Part shown: one piece after another, positions 8,363-15,705 of the stretch
Numbering within the stretch: the first letter of the stretch is position 1
Layout of the letters: every line of letters starts with the position of its first letter
NCBI GenBank assembly: GCA_050309445.1
Contig: JBNRMI010000005.1
Location: 40,857 to 104,856 of the forward strand
Origin: Methanogranum sp050309445
Lineage (GTDB): Archaea > Thermoplasmatota > Thermoplasmata > Methanomassiliicoccales > Methanomethylophilaceae
Direction of reading: 5' to 3'
DNA: 64,000 bases
The notes under the pieces: model-generated
The model's input: the letters and a program-made list of their open reading frames with translations, nothing else
The model's database searches: none
Told to the model about the DNA's origin: nothing
Translations under genes and position numbers: made by a program

Positions 8363-9031
8363 ATGAGCTACCGGATCCCCGACGAGGAGGTTCTGTCAGA
8401 GGCCATCAGGGCCGCGTTCAGGAGGACGCCCCACGTCTCCAGTCAGAGGGAGATGGCGGAGATCGTCAACCGGGAACTGGCCGTCGCCGACCCGCTCTAC
8501 CGCGCCGGCGCGGAGCGCATCCGGCGGACGGGCATCGACCGCAATCTCATCGAGGTCGCCATCGACTACTGCCGCTCGGAGGGCGAGCCGCCGACGGCCT
8601 GCCCGGTGTGCGGGAACACCATGGAGCCGGTGCGGCGGATGACGCTGGACGGCGAGATGGTCGAGACCGGCCGCAGCTGCAGCGTCTGCCCGTACAGCGT
8701 CGGACGGCAGCGGATGATGCCCGCCCGCTACGGCTTCACCGCCGCCGCCGGCGGCGAGACCCCGGACACCGAGCGGCGCATCCGGCTGCTGCGGCGGGCG
8801 CGGCAGCGGGCGGAGGAGGCGGCCGGCCTGACCGAGCGGGCGCTGCACATGACCGGTCTGCAGCAGCGGGGACGGCGCACCGCCGTCGCCCTCCGCGGAC
8901 TGGCCGGCTCGGACACGGCCGCGGGCAGCATCGCCAACCTGATCCGCGACCTGGAGGCGGAGGCCGATATCCCCCCGCTCTGGACCCGTCCGCTGGTGTC
9001 GGTGAAGCATCGGAACCGAAAGGATATATGA
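8363..9031 (+). CDS. Uncharacterised protein with a zinc-ribbon-like Cys cluster
   Basis: 222 residues. The N-terminal 75 residues look helical (EEVLSEAIRAAFRRTPHVSSQREMAEIVNREL), somewhat like a small helix-turn-helix region. A metal-binding module follows, with CPVCG about 30 residues before CSVCPYS. The C-terminal third is strongly basic and helical (RRIRLLRRARQRAEEAAGL). This suggests a nucleic-acid-binding zinc protein, but I do not recognise the family. The start at ATG 8363 follows a TATA box at the leaderless distance. It lies upstream of the ACT protein on the same strand with a separate promoter. Confidence 0.65.
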   Translation: MSYRIPDEEVLSEAIRAAFRRTPHVSSQREMAEIVNRELAVADPLYRAGAERIRRTGIDRNLIEVAIDYCRSEGEPPTACPVCGNTMEPVRRMTLDGEMVETGRSCSVCPYSVGRQRMMPARYGFTAAAGGETPDTERRIRLLRRARQRAEEAAGLTERALHMTGLQQRGRRTAVALRGLAGSDTAAGSIANLIRDLEAEADIPPLWTRPLVSVKHRNRKDI

Positions 9032-9063
9032 CTGTTCAATGATTGGCTGCCGAAGGGGACGGC

Positions 9064-9975
9064 ATGAAGAGCTGGGAATTCACGAAGATCGTCGACAACA
9101 AGATCCGGATCGACAAGTGGCTCGCGAGCATCATGGGGCTGGTGGAGGGCGGCTACATCTACAGCACCCTCTTCAAGTACCCCGAGGGCGGCCCCAAGCG
9201 CTACGAGCTGCTCCTCTCCATGTACCCCCAGGAGAATTTCCGCACCCTGTCCCATGTCAACATCTTCATGGAGGACACGCCGGGGTCGACCGTGCAGTCG
9301 GCACGGTTCCTCAGCAGCCGGGGCGTCAACGTGCTCAACTCGGTGTCGCTGAACGGCATCTCCGACACCACCATCATCTGGAGCCTGATGGCCGAGCTTA
9401 ACTTCGCCGGCGAGGGCGAGCTCATCAAGGAGCAGTTCACCGCGCTCAAGGCGGCCGGGGACCCCTCGGTCGACAAGATCAAGTACATCAGCATCAAGCC
9501 CGCCAAGATCGGGCGCATCTTCCGCAAGGAGTCGGACAGCGGCACCGTCAAGGAGGAGCTGCGCCACGGCGCCCCGGTGACCTTCACCGGCGGCACCTTC
9601 GACCTCTCGGTCGAGTACGGCGACATCCTGACCGACATCGAGGGCTCCGAGGTGATGCTCATCCTCGACACCAGCTCCTGGATCGTGTCCATAGTCTTCT
9701 TCGACAAGGACACCCGGCTGATCGAGGTCAACATGCGGGTGCCGGACCGCCCCGGGAGCATCGACAAGGCCCTGGGCATCCTCGCCGAATCCGGCGTCAA
9801 CCTCATCTCCGTCTTCTCCAAGATCGTCATCGCCTATCAGGTGATGTCGCTGGAGGTGGTCGCCGACATGAAGGGCTCCCGCATCGGTTTCGAGGAGCTC
9901 CCCGGCGTCATCAGGGACCGGTACCGGGAGCTGCGCGGGGTCTACGAGCTCGAAGGCATCAGAAGGCTCGGCTGA
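9064..9975 (+). CDS. ACT-domain protein (two ACT-like modules)
   Basis: 303 residues. After about 65 residues of unrecognised sequence comes a first ACT-type module (VNIFMEDTPGSTVQSARFLSS, followed by GVNVLNSVS), a middle region of about 115 residues, then a second, more typical ACT module starting NMRVPDRPGSIDKALGILAES. ACT modules bind small effectors, usually amino acids, so a sensing or allosteric role is likely. No catalytic domain is recognised. Start ATG 9064 has GGGG six bases upstream; a TTG at 9043 in the same frame is possible. A GATATATG box lies at 9023-9030. It is followed after one base by the degenerate radical-SAM gene, so the two are co-transcribed. Confidence 0.75.
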   Translation: MKSWEFTKIVDNKIRIDKWLASIMGLVEGGYIYSTLFKYPEGGPKRYELLLSMYPQENFRTLSHVNIFMEDTPGSTVQSARFLSSRGVNVLNSVSLNGISDTTIIWSLMAELNFAGEGELIKEQFTALKAAGDPSVDKIKYISIKPAKIGRIFRKESDSGTVKEELRHGAPVTFTGGTFDLSVEYGDILTDIEGSEVMLILDTSSWIVSIVFFDKDTRLIEVNMRVPDRPGSIDKALGILAESGVNLISVFSKIVIAYQVMSLEVVADMKGSRIGFEELPGVIRDRYRELRGVYELEGIRRLG

Positions 9976-9976
9976 C

Positions 9977-10660
9977 ATGCGCATCACCGGGTACATAGGA
10001 TTCACCGGCGACGAGTGGGAGGGCGTCGGCGCCTGCAGGGTGATGCTCGGCGGCGGCATCCTGACGCGGCCGTTGCGCGAGACCCGCAGGACGGAGCTGG
10101 AGGGGGCCGGCGCCGACGAGGTGCTCGAACGCATCCGCGGGTCCGCGGATATGCTGGAAGGTGCGATCGTCGCCGGCGGCGACCTCGGCGCACCCGGGAT
10201 GCTGGCACTGCTCAAGGGCATCAGGGCGGCCGGTCTGCCGGTGCGGCTCGATGTCGACGGGATGCAGCCCGGGGCGCTCGACGACCTCCTCGGTGCGCGT
10301 TATGCCGAGAGCGTCTGCCTGGAGATCATGGCGCCGCTGGAGGACGCGGCCTACCGGAGAGTCGCCGGCGATGCCGCCGATGCGGACGCCGTCCGCAGGA
10401 GCATCGCCGTCATCAGGGATTCCGGCGTCGACTGCGTCTTCCGGACCGTGGCGGTGCCGGGGGTCATCGACGCCGACGGCATCGCGGGGATCGCCGGGGC
10501 GCTCTGGCCCTCCGCCCGCTACCGCATCGTGAGGTTCGACCCCGGCCGGGCGGCCGATCCCGCCCTGGCCGGAGCCGCGGCCTCCGGCGACAACGAGCTG
10601 GCCGCGCTCGGCCGGAGTGCCCGGAGGTTCGTCCGGGACGTCCGCATCGCCGACCTCTGA
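9977..10660 (+). CDS. Radical-SAM-fold protein (NrdG/PflA-like) lacking the cluster cysteines
   Basis: 227 residues. The body follows the pattern of anaerobic-ribonucleotide-reductase-type activases: VAGGD where these have the SAM-binding GGE; then LLKGIRAAGLPVRLDVDGMQP (cut after GMQ; compare IKxxGxxVKLDTNG), LEIMAPLEDAYRRV-type sequence, and DCVFRTVAVPGVIDADGI (compare EFRTTVVPGLH). The CX3CX2C loop that should lie near residues 20-30 is absent: only Cys 20 remains, in GACRVMLGGG. The protein therefore cannot bind the usual [4Fe-4S] cluster and is probably not a radical enzyme. It is coupled to the ACT gene and abuts, tail to tail, an aldehyde-dehydrogenase homologue that has also lost its active site. 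Confidence 0.65.
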   Translation: MRITGYIGFTGDEWEGVGACRVMLGGGILTRPLRETRRTELEGAGADEVLERIRGSADMLEGAIVAGGDLGAPGMLALLKGIRAAGLPVRLDVDGMQPGALDDLLGARYAESVCLEIMAPLEDAAYRRVAGDAADADAVRRSIAVIRDSGVDCVFRTVAVPGVIDADGIAGIAGALWPSARYRIVRFDPGRAADPALAGAAASGDNELAALGRSARRFVRDVRIADL

Positions 10661-12052
10661 TCAGCCGAGGAAATTACCGAGGCGGGCGCGGATCCCGGGC
10701 GGCAGCCTGCGGCTGGATTCATTGACGAACACCGTCAGCGCGTCCGATTCGGCCTTCAGGCGGTCGACGGCCTCCTTGTCGCGGGAGTACACCCCCATCG
10801 AGAGGCCGCATTCGGTGTACACCAGCTCCTCCGCCGCCTCCTCGATGCCGCTGACGGCCTTGACATAGAGGACGGGTAGGCCGGCATCGGTGTAGGCCTC
10901 GTCGGCCTCGTCATCCAGGCCCATGACGATCAGCGGCGTGACGTACGCCCCATTCCCGGTGAATTCGGAGACCACGGGCTGACCGCCGTGGACGATGTGC
11001 CCGGCGACCCGCTTGGCGTATGTCCGGAACCATCCCTCAGCCTCGCGGGAGATCAGCGGACCGCAGAACGCGCCCTCCTCCAGCGGGTCGTCGACCGTCA
11101 GCGCCTTCACCTGCTCGAGGAGCATGTCGGTGAAACGGTCGCGGTCGGCGAGGGTGACGATGACCTTCGAAGTGGAGTAGAGCCCCTGACCGGAATACCT
11201 GAAGGCGGAATCGAGCACGTCGGCGACCGCCTTGCGCATGTCCGCCGGGCGATGGACGACGATGGGGTTCATCCCCTTGAGCTCGTTGATGAACCTCAGC
11301 TCGTCATCGACCATGAGGAACATCATCTCCTCGAAGGCGCTGCCGGAGCCCGAGACGACGACCCCTGCGAGGGCCTCGTTGTTGGCCAGATCCGTGCGGG
11401 CCTCGCCGTCGGTGTCGACGAGGACGTTGAGCACCCCGTCCGGCAGGCCGGCTTTGATGCAGAGGTCGTTGACCGCGTAGACGGGCACCGGGCACTCCCT
11501 GCCGGGCATCGCCACCACGGTGCTGCCGGCCAGGACCGCCGTCAGGGCGTACCCCATCGGCGAGGCCAGCGGAGAGCAGTACGACGAGATGACCGCCCAG
11601 GGGCCGAACGGCCGGCCGACGGCATCGCCGGCCGCGTCGAGAGCCCGGGAGACGACGGCGATCAGCGCATCGACCTCGGCCAGGGCCTCGGGGCCGGTCA
11701 TCCCGGCGGACAGCGCCACCGTCGCCGCGAGGCGGTACCTCTGACCCTCGATCAGGTCCAGAACGGCACGCACCTTGGCGATGCGCTCCGGCATCTCCAG
11801 GGCCGACCATCCGACGAAGGCTCTGACCGCGGCGTCGACGGCGCGGTCGGAGGTGCCCTCGTCGGGAATCTGGACGGTACCGAAGCGGATGCTGTCATCG
11901 ATCGGACTGGTGAGCGGCATCTCCTTGCCGGAAGCCACCTGCAGCCCTCCGATGTATGCGGCGTAGTCCCGCTTCCCGGTCTGCATGACCGTCCGGACCG
12001 CGGTCTCGAACGCGGTTGCGTCGAACGCCTCCCCCTTGACAGGAATGTTCAT
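10661..12052 (-). CDS. Aldehyde-dehydrogenase-fold protein lacking catalytic residues
   Basis: 463 residues with the whole ALDH fold visible: Rossmann segment GPWAVISSYCSPLASPMGYAL near 150-170, GSGSAF near 235, ELKGMNPIVV near 257-266, SGQGLYSTSKVIV near 287-299 and the C-terminal NESSRRLP. The key residues differ: the catalytic Cys of the GQxC motif is Leu 291, the Asn of the NFP motif is Cys 159, and the Lys of the KPSE motif is Met 182; only the general-base Glu (257) persists. It is unlikely to be a normal NAD(P)-dependent dehydrogenase. ATG 12052 was chosen from the TATA box 27 bases upstream. Role unknown: a scaffold or binding protein is possible. Confidence 0.8.
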   Translation of the reverse strand: MNIPVKGEAFDATAFETAVRTVMQTGKRDYAAYIGGLQVASGKEMPLTSPIDDSIRFGTVQIPDEGTSDRAVDAAVRAFVGWSALEMPERIAKVRAVLDLIEGQRYRLAATVALSAGMTGPEALAEVDALIAVVSRALDAAGDAVGRPFGPWAVISSYCSPLASPMGYALTAVLAGSTVVAMPGRECPVPVYAVNDLCIKAGLPDGVLNVLVDTDGEARTDLANNEALAGVVVSGSGSAFEEMMFLMVDDELRFINELKGMNPIVVHRPADMRKAVADVLDSAFRYSGQGLYSTSKVIVTLADRDRFTDMLLEQVKALTVDDPLEEGAFCGPLISREAEGWFRTYAKRVAGHIVHGGQPVVSEFTGNGAYVTPLIVMGLDDEADEAYTDAGLPVLYVKAVSGIEEAAEELVYTECGLSMGVYSRDKEAVDRLKAESDALTVFVNESSRRLPPGIRARLGNFLG

Positions 12053-12074
12053 GTGCGATAGGTAGGGATAGCAG

Positions 12075-12083
12075 TATCTAAAA
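12075..12083 (-). promoter_or_regulatory. TATA box for the ALDH-like gene
   Basis: TTTTAGATA on the minus strand, centred 27 bases upstream of ATG 12052; supports leaderless initiation at that codon. Confidence 0.55.
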
Positions 12084-12102
12084 CTTATTCCGACGATGAA
12101 CG

Positions 12103-12110
12103 TTAAATAG
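12103..12110 (+). promoter_or_regulatory. TATA box for tRNA-Val (CAC)
   Basis: TTAAATAG centred 30 bases upstream of the tRNA 5' end; divergent from the ALDH-like promoter about 20 bases away. Confidence 0.6.
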
Positions 12111-12135
12111 GAAAATACGCTATCCTGCCGTATAC

Positions 12136-12211
12136 GGACTCGTGGTCTAGGGGTTATGACGTCGCCTTCACACGGCGAAGGTCGCTGGTTCAAATCCGGC
12201 CGAGTCCACCA
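12136..12211 (+). tRNA. tRNA-Val (CAC anticodon)
   Basis: Acceptor GGACTCG/CGAGTCC, D arm GTCTAGGGGTTATGAC, anticodon stem TCGCC/GGCGA around TTCACAC (anticodon CAC), T arm GCTGG-TTCAAAT-CCGGC, discriminator A and encoded CCA. It is nearly identical to the minus-strand tRNA-Val at 13723-13798 apart from the anticodon loop and one acceptor pair. Confidence 0.95.
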
Positions 12212-12272
12212 TTCTCCAACACCTCCCGCGGTCCTGTGCCGAACGCATCCCTCCGATCGCGGCCGCGGGGCA

Positions 12273-12281
12273 GAGTATATG
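12273..12281 (+). promoter_or_regulatory. TATA box for fprA-rubredoxin
   Basis: GAGTATATG, about 46 bases upstream of ATG 12323. This predicts a short leader of about 18 bases that holds the GGAG ribosome-binding site. Confidence 0.5.
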
Positions 12282-12322
12282 AACGCTCATCGGGATATCG
12301 CGACGCGGGAAGTGATGCGGAG

Positions 12323-13510
12323 ATGAAGAAACATGTCAAGGGCAATGTCCACTGGGTGGGCAAGGTCGACTGGGAGCTGGAGACCTTCCACGGCAGCGAT
12401 CTGACCACGCACAAGGGATCCACCTACAACTCGTACCTCATACAGGAGGGCAAGACCGTGCTCGTCGACGCGGTGTGGACGCCGTTCGCCGGAGAGTTCG
12501 TCGACAACCTGGAGAAGGAGGTCCCCCTGGAGGACATCGACCTGATCGTGGTCAACCACGGCGAGGTCGACCACAGCGGTGCGCTGCCCGCGCTGATGGC
12601 GCGCATCCCGGAGACCCCCATATACTGCACCGCCAACGCGGTCAAATCCCTGAAGGGGCAGTACCACGAGGACTGGAATTTCAATGTGGTCAAGACCGGC
12701 GACCGCATCGACATCGGCAACGGCAGGGAGCTCATCTTCGTCGAGATGCCGATGCTGCACTGGCCGGACAGCATGGCCACCTACCTGACCGTCGACAACA
12801 TCCTCTTCAGCAACGACGCGTTCGGCCAGCATCTGGCCACCGAGAAGCTGTTCAACGACGAGGTCGACCAGTGCGACCTCTTCAACGAGTCGATCAAGTA
12901 CTACGCCAACATCCTGACGCCGTTCAGCGCCATGCTCGCACGGAAACTGGAGGAGATCGCCGCGCTGGAGCTGCCGATCGAGATGATCGCCACCAGCCAC
13001 GGCGTGATCTGGCGGGACGATCCGATGCAGATCGTCGAGAGGTACGCCCGATGGGCCGATGATTACAAGGAGGATCAGATCACCGTGGTCTACGAGACCA
13101 TGTGGAACGGCACCCGCGCACTGGCCGAGAGCATCGCCGACGGCATCCGCGAGGCCGACCCCGACGTGGTCGTCAAGGTGTGCAACCTGGCCAAGAGCGA
13201 CGAGAACGACATCATCACCGAGGTGTTCAGGTCGAAGACCGTCGTCGTCGGCTCACCGACCGTGTCCAACAGCATCCTGCACTCGATGGCGGGATTCCTG
13301 CATTTCGTCAAGGGATTCAGGTTCAAGGGCAAGAAAGCCGCCGCCTTCGGCTGCTACGGATGGAGCGGAGAGGGCGTCAAGGTGATGAACGATCTGATGG
13401 CTGAAGCCGGGTTCGAAGTGACGACCGAGGGCTTCAGGAACAACTGGAACCCCGACGGGGATGCCCGGGCGGCGGCCGAGGAGTTCGGCCGCACCGTGGC
13501 CGGATTATGA
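12323..13510 (+). CDS. fprA: F420H2 oxidase / A-type flavoprotein (flavodiiron protein FprA)
   Basis: 395 residues. The N-terminal metallo-beta-lactamase-like domain holds the diiron ligands: NHGEVDHSG (HxExDH), His in MLHWPDS, Asp in FSNDAFGQH and His in ATSHGVIW. From about residue 250 a flavodoxin domain follows, with the FMN-binding TMWNGTRALAESIA and GSPTVSN stretches. In methanogens these enzymes reduce O2 to water with F420H2 and protect against oxygen. ATG 12323 gives the usual MKK start and a GGAG site. The rubredoxin gene 14 bases downstream is the usual redox partner. The pair lies between two inverted tRNA-Val genes. Confidence 0.93.
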   Translation: MKKHVKGNVHWVGKVDWELETFHGSDLTTHKGSTYNSYLIQEGKTVLVDAVWTPFAGEFVDNLEKEVPLEDIDLIVVNHGEVDHSGALPALMARIPETPIYCTANAVKSLKGQYHEDWNFNVVKTGDRIDIGNGRELIFVEMPMLHWPDSMATYLTVDNILFSNDAFGQHLATEKLFNDEVDQCDLFNESIKYYANILTPFSAMLARKLEEIAALELPIEMIATSHGVIWRDDPMQIVERYARWADDYKEDQITVVYETMWNGTRALAESIADGIREADPDVVVKVCNLAKSDENDIITEVFRSKTVVVGSPTVSNSILHSMAGFLHFVKGFRFKGKKAAAFGCYGWSGEGVKVMNDLMAEAGFEVTTEGFRNNWNPDGDARAAAEEFGRTVAGL

Positions 13511-13524
13511 GAGGAGGAGCGGAT

Positions 13525-13686
13525 ATGAGGAAATACAAGTGCAAAGTGTGCGGATACATATACGACCCGGCGGTCGGCGACGCCGACGGCGGCATCGAGC
13601 CCGGAACGGCGTTCGAGGACATACCCGATGACTGGCAATGCCCGGTCTGCTTCGTGACGAAGGCGGATTTCGAACCGCTCGACTGA
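13525..13686 (+). CDS. Rubredoxin
   Basis: 53 residues with the two CPxCG-type knuckles that bind one iron: CKVCGYIYDP at residues 6-15 and CPVCFVTKADF at residues 39-49, with the conserved DDW before the second. Length and spacing are those of a canonical rubredoxin. The start ATG has a strong GGAGGAG site eight bases upstream and lies 14 bases after fprA. It most likely carries electrons to or from the flavodiiron protein for oxygen removal. Confidence 0.95.
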   Translation: MRKYKCKVCGYIYDPAVGDADGGIEPGTAFEDIPDDWQCPVCFVTKADFEPLD

Positions 13687-13722
13687 AACGGGACGGACGA
13701 TGGGATCCGGCCGGACCGCTGA

Positions 13723-13798
13723 TGGTGGACCCGGCCGGATTTGAACCAGCGACCTTCGCCTTGTAAGGGCGACGTCATAACCCCTAGACCACGGGTCC
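13723..13798 (-). tRNA. tRNA-Val (UAC anticodon)
   Basis: Acceptor GGACCCG/CGGGTCC, the same D and T arms as the tRNA-Val at 12136, anticodon stem TCGCC/GGCGA around CTTACAA (anticodon TAC), discriminator A and encoded CCA. It faces the other tRNA-Val, 1.5 kb away. Confidence 0.95.
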
Positions 13799-13822
13799 TG
13801 TGCCGGTCCAATCGGCGACGTC

Positions 13823-13832
13823 CTATTAAAAA
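13823..13832 (-). promoter_or_regulatory. TATA box for tRNA-Val (UAC)
   Basis: TTTTTAATAG on the minus strand, centred 29 bases upstream of the tRNA 5' end. Confidence 0.6.
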
Positions 13833-13852
13833 CCGATGGCGGGACTGAGGGG

Positions 13853-13862
13853 TTAAATAATA
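13853..13862 (+). promoter_or_regulatory. TATA box for tRNA-Gly (CCC)
   Basis: TTAAATAATA centred 30 bases upstream of the tRNA 5' end. Confidence 0.6.
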
Positions 13863-13886
13863 GTCCTGCCATCATCCCAGGTACAG

Positions 13887-13961
13887 GCGAATGTAGTCCA
13901 GCGGTTAGGACGGGGGCTTCCCAAGCCTCTGACCCGGGTTCGAATCCCGGCATTCGCACCA
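13887..13961 (+). tRNA. tRNA-Gly (CCC anticodon)
   Basis: Acceptor GCGAATG/CATTCGC, D arm GTCCAGCGGTTAGGAC, anticodon stem GGGGC/GCCTC (one G-U) around TTCCCAA (anticodon CCC), T arm CCGGG-TTCGAAT-CCCGG, discriminator A and encoded CCA. Confidence 0.94.
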
Positions 13962-14003
13962 ACCTGTCCGCTCCCCGCCCCGGGATGCGCATTTCAGACA
14001 AGA

Positions 14004-14012
14004 TTTTATTAG
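14004..14012 (+). promoter_or_regulatory. TATA box for the rtcA operon
   Basis: TTTTATTAG centred 25 bases upstream of ATG 14033. It favours that ATG over the in-frame ATG at 13985, which lies upstream of the box. Confidence 0.6.
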
Positions 14013-14032
14013 GCGACCGTATAGGGTCGCAC

Positions 14033-15064
14033 ATGTTAGAGATAGACAGTTCCAGGGGCGAGGGCGGGGGGCAGATGGTGCGGACATCCGTCGCCATGGC
14101 CGCACTGACCGGGACGCCCACCAGGCTCACGCGGATACGTGAGAACCGACCCACGAACGGCCTGTCCAAGCAGCACACCACGGCCGTCGAGGCGGTGGCG
14201 AGGATGACGGGTTCGAAGGTGACCGGCAACCATGTCGGATCCAGCGAGCTGGTCTTCGAGCCCGGCGATGAGCAGCTCAGCCACATGAGCCTCGACATCG
14301 GCACCGCGGGCAGCATCAGCCTGGTCATGCAGGCGGCGCTGCTGGCGGCGAGGAACCACCGTGAGCGCATGACCATGGAGATCACCGGCGGCACCAACGT
14401 CATGTGGGCCCCGCCGGTCGACACCTACCAGATGGTGCTGTTCCCGCTGATGCACAGGATGGGCATCGAGGCGGATGTGGAGATCCTCGAGCGGGGCTTC
14501 TACCCGCTGGGCGGGGGCCGGGTCAGGACGACGATCGAGCCGATCGGCAGGATCCGCCCGCTGATGCTGACCGACCTGGGCGAGTTCAGGGGCATCCGCG
14601 GACGGGTGTTCGTCCAGCACCTGCCCGAGCGCATCGGCAACGAGCTGGTCGACGCCTGCCGGCGCACCCTGGCGCCAAGATACGATGTCGAGTTCGATGT
14701 GCAGCGCAGCACCGGCGACTCGCGCGGCGCCGGCATGGTGCTGGTGGCCGAGTACGAGAACGGCATGATCTCCAGCAACGTGCTCACCTCGCGCGGGCAC
14801 ACCGCCGAGCAGTCGGGCATGGATGTCGCCAACGACCTGATCTCGGAGATGGGCACGGGGGCGACGGTCGACAGCCACACCGCCGACCAGCTGCTGCCGT
14901 ACATGGCGATGGCCGACGGGCACAGCTGCTTCGTGGTCTCCAGGATCAGCCGGCACCTGCTCAGCCAGATGGACACGCTGGAGTCGTTCCTCGACGTGAG
15001 GTTCGGCGTCGAGCGCAAGGACAACGGCTTCCACTTCTCGATCAACCCGGGTGATGCGTGTTGA
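14033..15064 (+). CDS. rtcA: RNA 3'-terminal phosphate cyclase
   Basis: RtcA converts RNA 3'-phosphate ends to 2',3'-cyclic phosphates using ATP. The 343-residue product begins with the family motif SSRGEGGGQMVRTSVAMAAL, and has RPTNGLSKQHTTAVEA and the C-terminal GHTAEQSGMDVA and HTADQLLPYMA stretch containing the nucleotidylated His. ATG 14033 follows a TATA box at the leaderless distance. It is the first gene of an overlapping five-gene operon (rtcA, arfC, mtnA, class II aldolase, nop5). Its stop overlaps the next start by seven bases. Confidence 0.92.
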   Translation: MLEIDSSRGEGGGQMVRTSVAMAALTGTPTRLTRIRENRPTNGLSKQHTTAVEAVARMTGSKVTGNHVGSSELVFEPGDEQLSHMSLDIGTAGSISLVMQAALLAARNHRERMTMEITGGTNVMWAPPVDTYQMVLFPLMHRMGIEADVEILERGFYPLGGGRVRTTIEPIGRIRPLMLTDLGEFRGIRGRVFVQHLPERIGNELVDACRRTLAPRYDVEFDVQRSTGDSRGAGMVLVAEYENGMISSNVLTSRGHTAEQSGMDVANDLISEMGTGATVDSHTADQLLPYMAMADGHSCFVVSRISRHLLSQMDTLESFLDVRFGVERKDNGFHFSINPGDAC

Positions 15065-15705
15065 GGCCGTTCGTGCATGTCAACTGCGCCATGTCCGCCG
15101 ACGGCAGGATCGCCGGCGCGGAGCGGACCCAGGTGAGGATCTCGTCGGAGCAGGACATGGTGAGGGTCAGGGCGCTGCGCAAACGCTGCGACGCCATCCT
15201 GGTGGGGGTGGGCACCGTCCTCGCCGACGATCCGCACCTGACCGTCAAGGGCCTGGATTACGACACCAACCCCGTGCGGATCGTCATCGACCCGCAGGGC
15301 CGGACGCCCGACGACGCGCTGGTGCTCAATGACGCGGCGCCGACGGTGATCGTCACCACCGATGCCTGCGGCAGGGAGTTCGACTGCGAGGAGACGATCG
15401 TCACCGGCAGCGCCATCGACCTGGCGGAGATGCTCGAGCGGCTGGCGGAGGACATCGGCATCGAGAACCTGCTGGTCGAGGGCGGGGGCGAGACGATCGC
15501 CGCCTTCTTCCGGGAGGGCCTGGTGGACCGCTACACGGTCTACGTCGGCAGCCTGATCATCGGCGGCCGGGGCGCGCCCACGCCGGTCGACGGCGAAGGA
15601 TGGGCGGCGGAAGGCGGGGTGAGGCTGAGGCTCGACGACGTCGAGGTCATGGGTGACGGCGCGGTGCTGTCGTTCACCCCGGTTTACGAGGAGGACGAGG
15701 TATGA
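15058..15705 (+). CDS. arfC: 2,5-diamino-6-(ribosylamino)pyrimidinone 5'-phosphate reductase
   Basis: This NADPH-dependent reductase makes the ribityl intermediate of archaeal riboflavin and F420-precursor synthesis. The 215-residue product matches RibD C-terminal/DHFR-like reductases: VNCAMSADGRIAG at the N-terminus, RKRCDAILVGVGTVLADDP, and the C-terminal NLLVEGGGETIAAFFREGLVD. It starts with GTG 15058 inside the rtcA stop region (a TTG one codon on is possible), and overlaps mtnA by four bases. Riboflavin is needed for F420, which links it loosely to methanogenic redox metabolism; RNA repair and riboflavin genes sharing an operon is otherwise unexplained. Confidence 0.88.
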   Translation: MLRPFVHVNCAMSADGRIAGAERTQVRISSEQDMVRVRALRKRCDAILVGVGTVLADDPHLTVKGLDYDTNPVRIVIDPQGRTPDDALVLNDAAPTVIVTTDACGREFDCEETIVTGSAIDLAEMLERLAEDIGIENLLVEGGGETIAAFFREGLVDRYTVYVGSLIIGGRGAPTPVDGEGWAAEGGVRLRLDDVEVMGDGAVLSFTPVYEEDEV

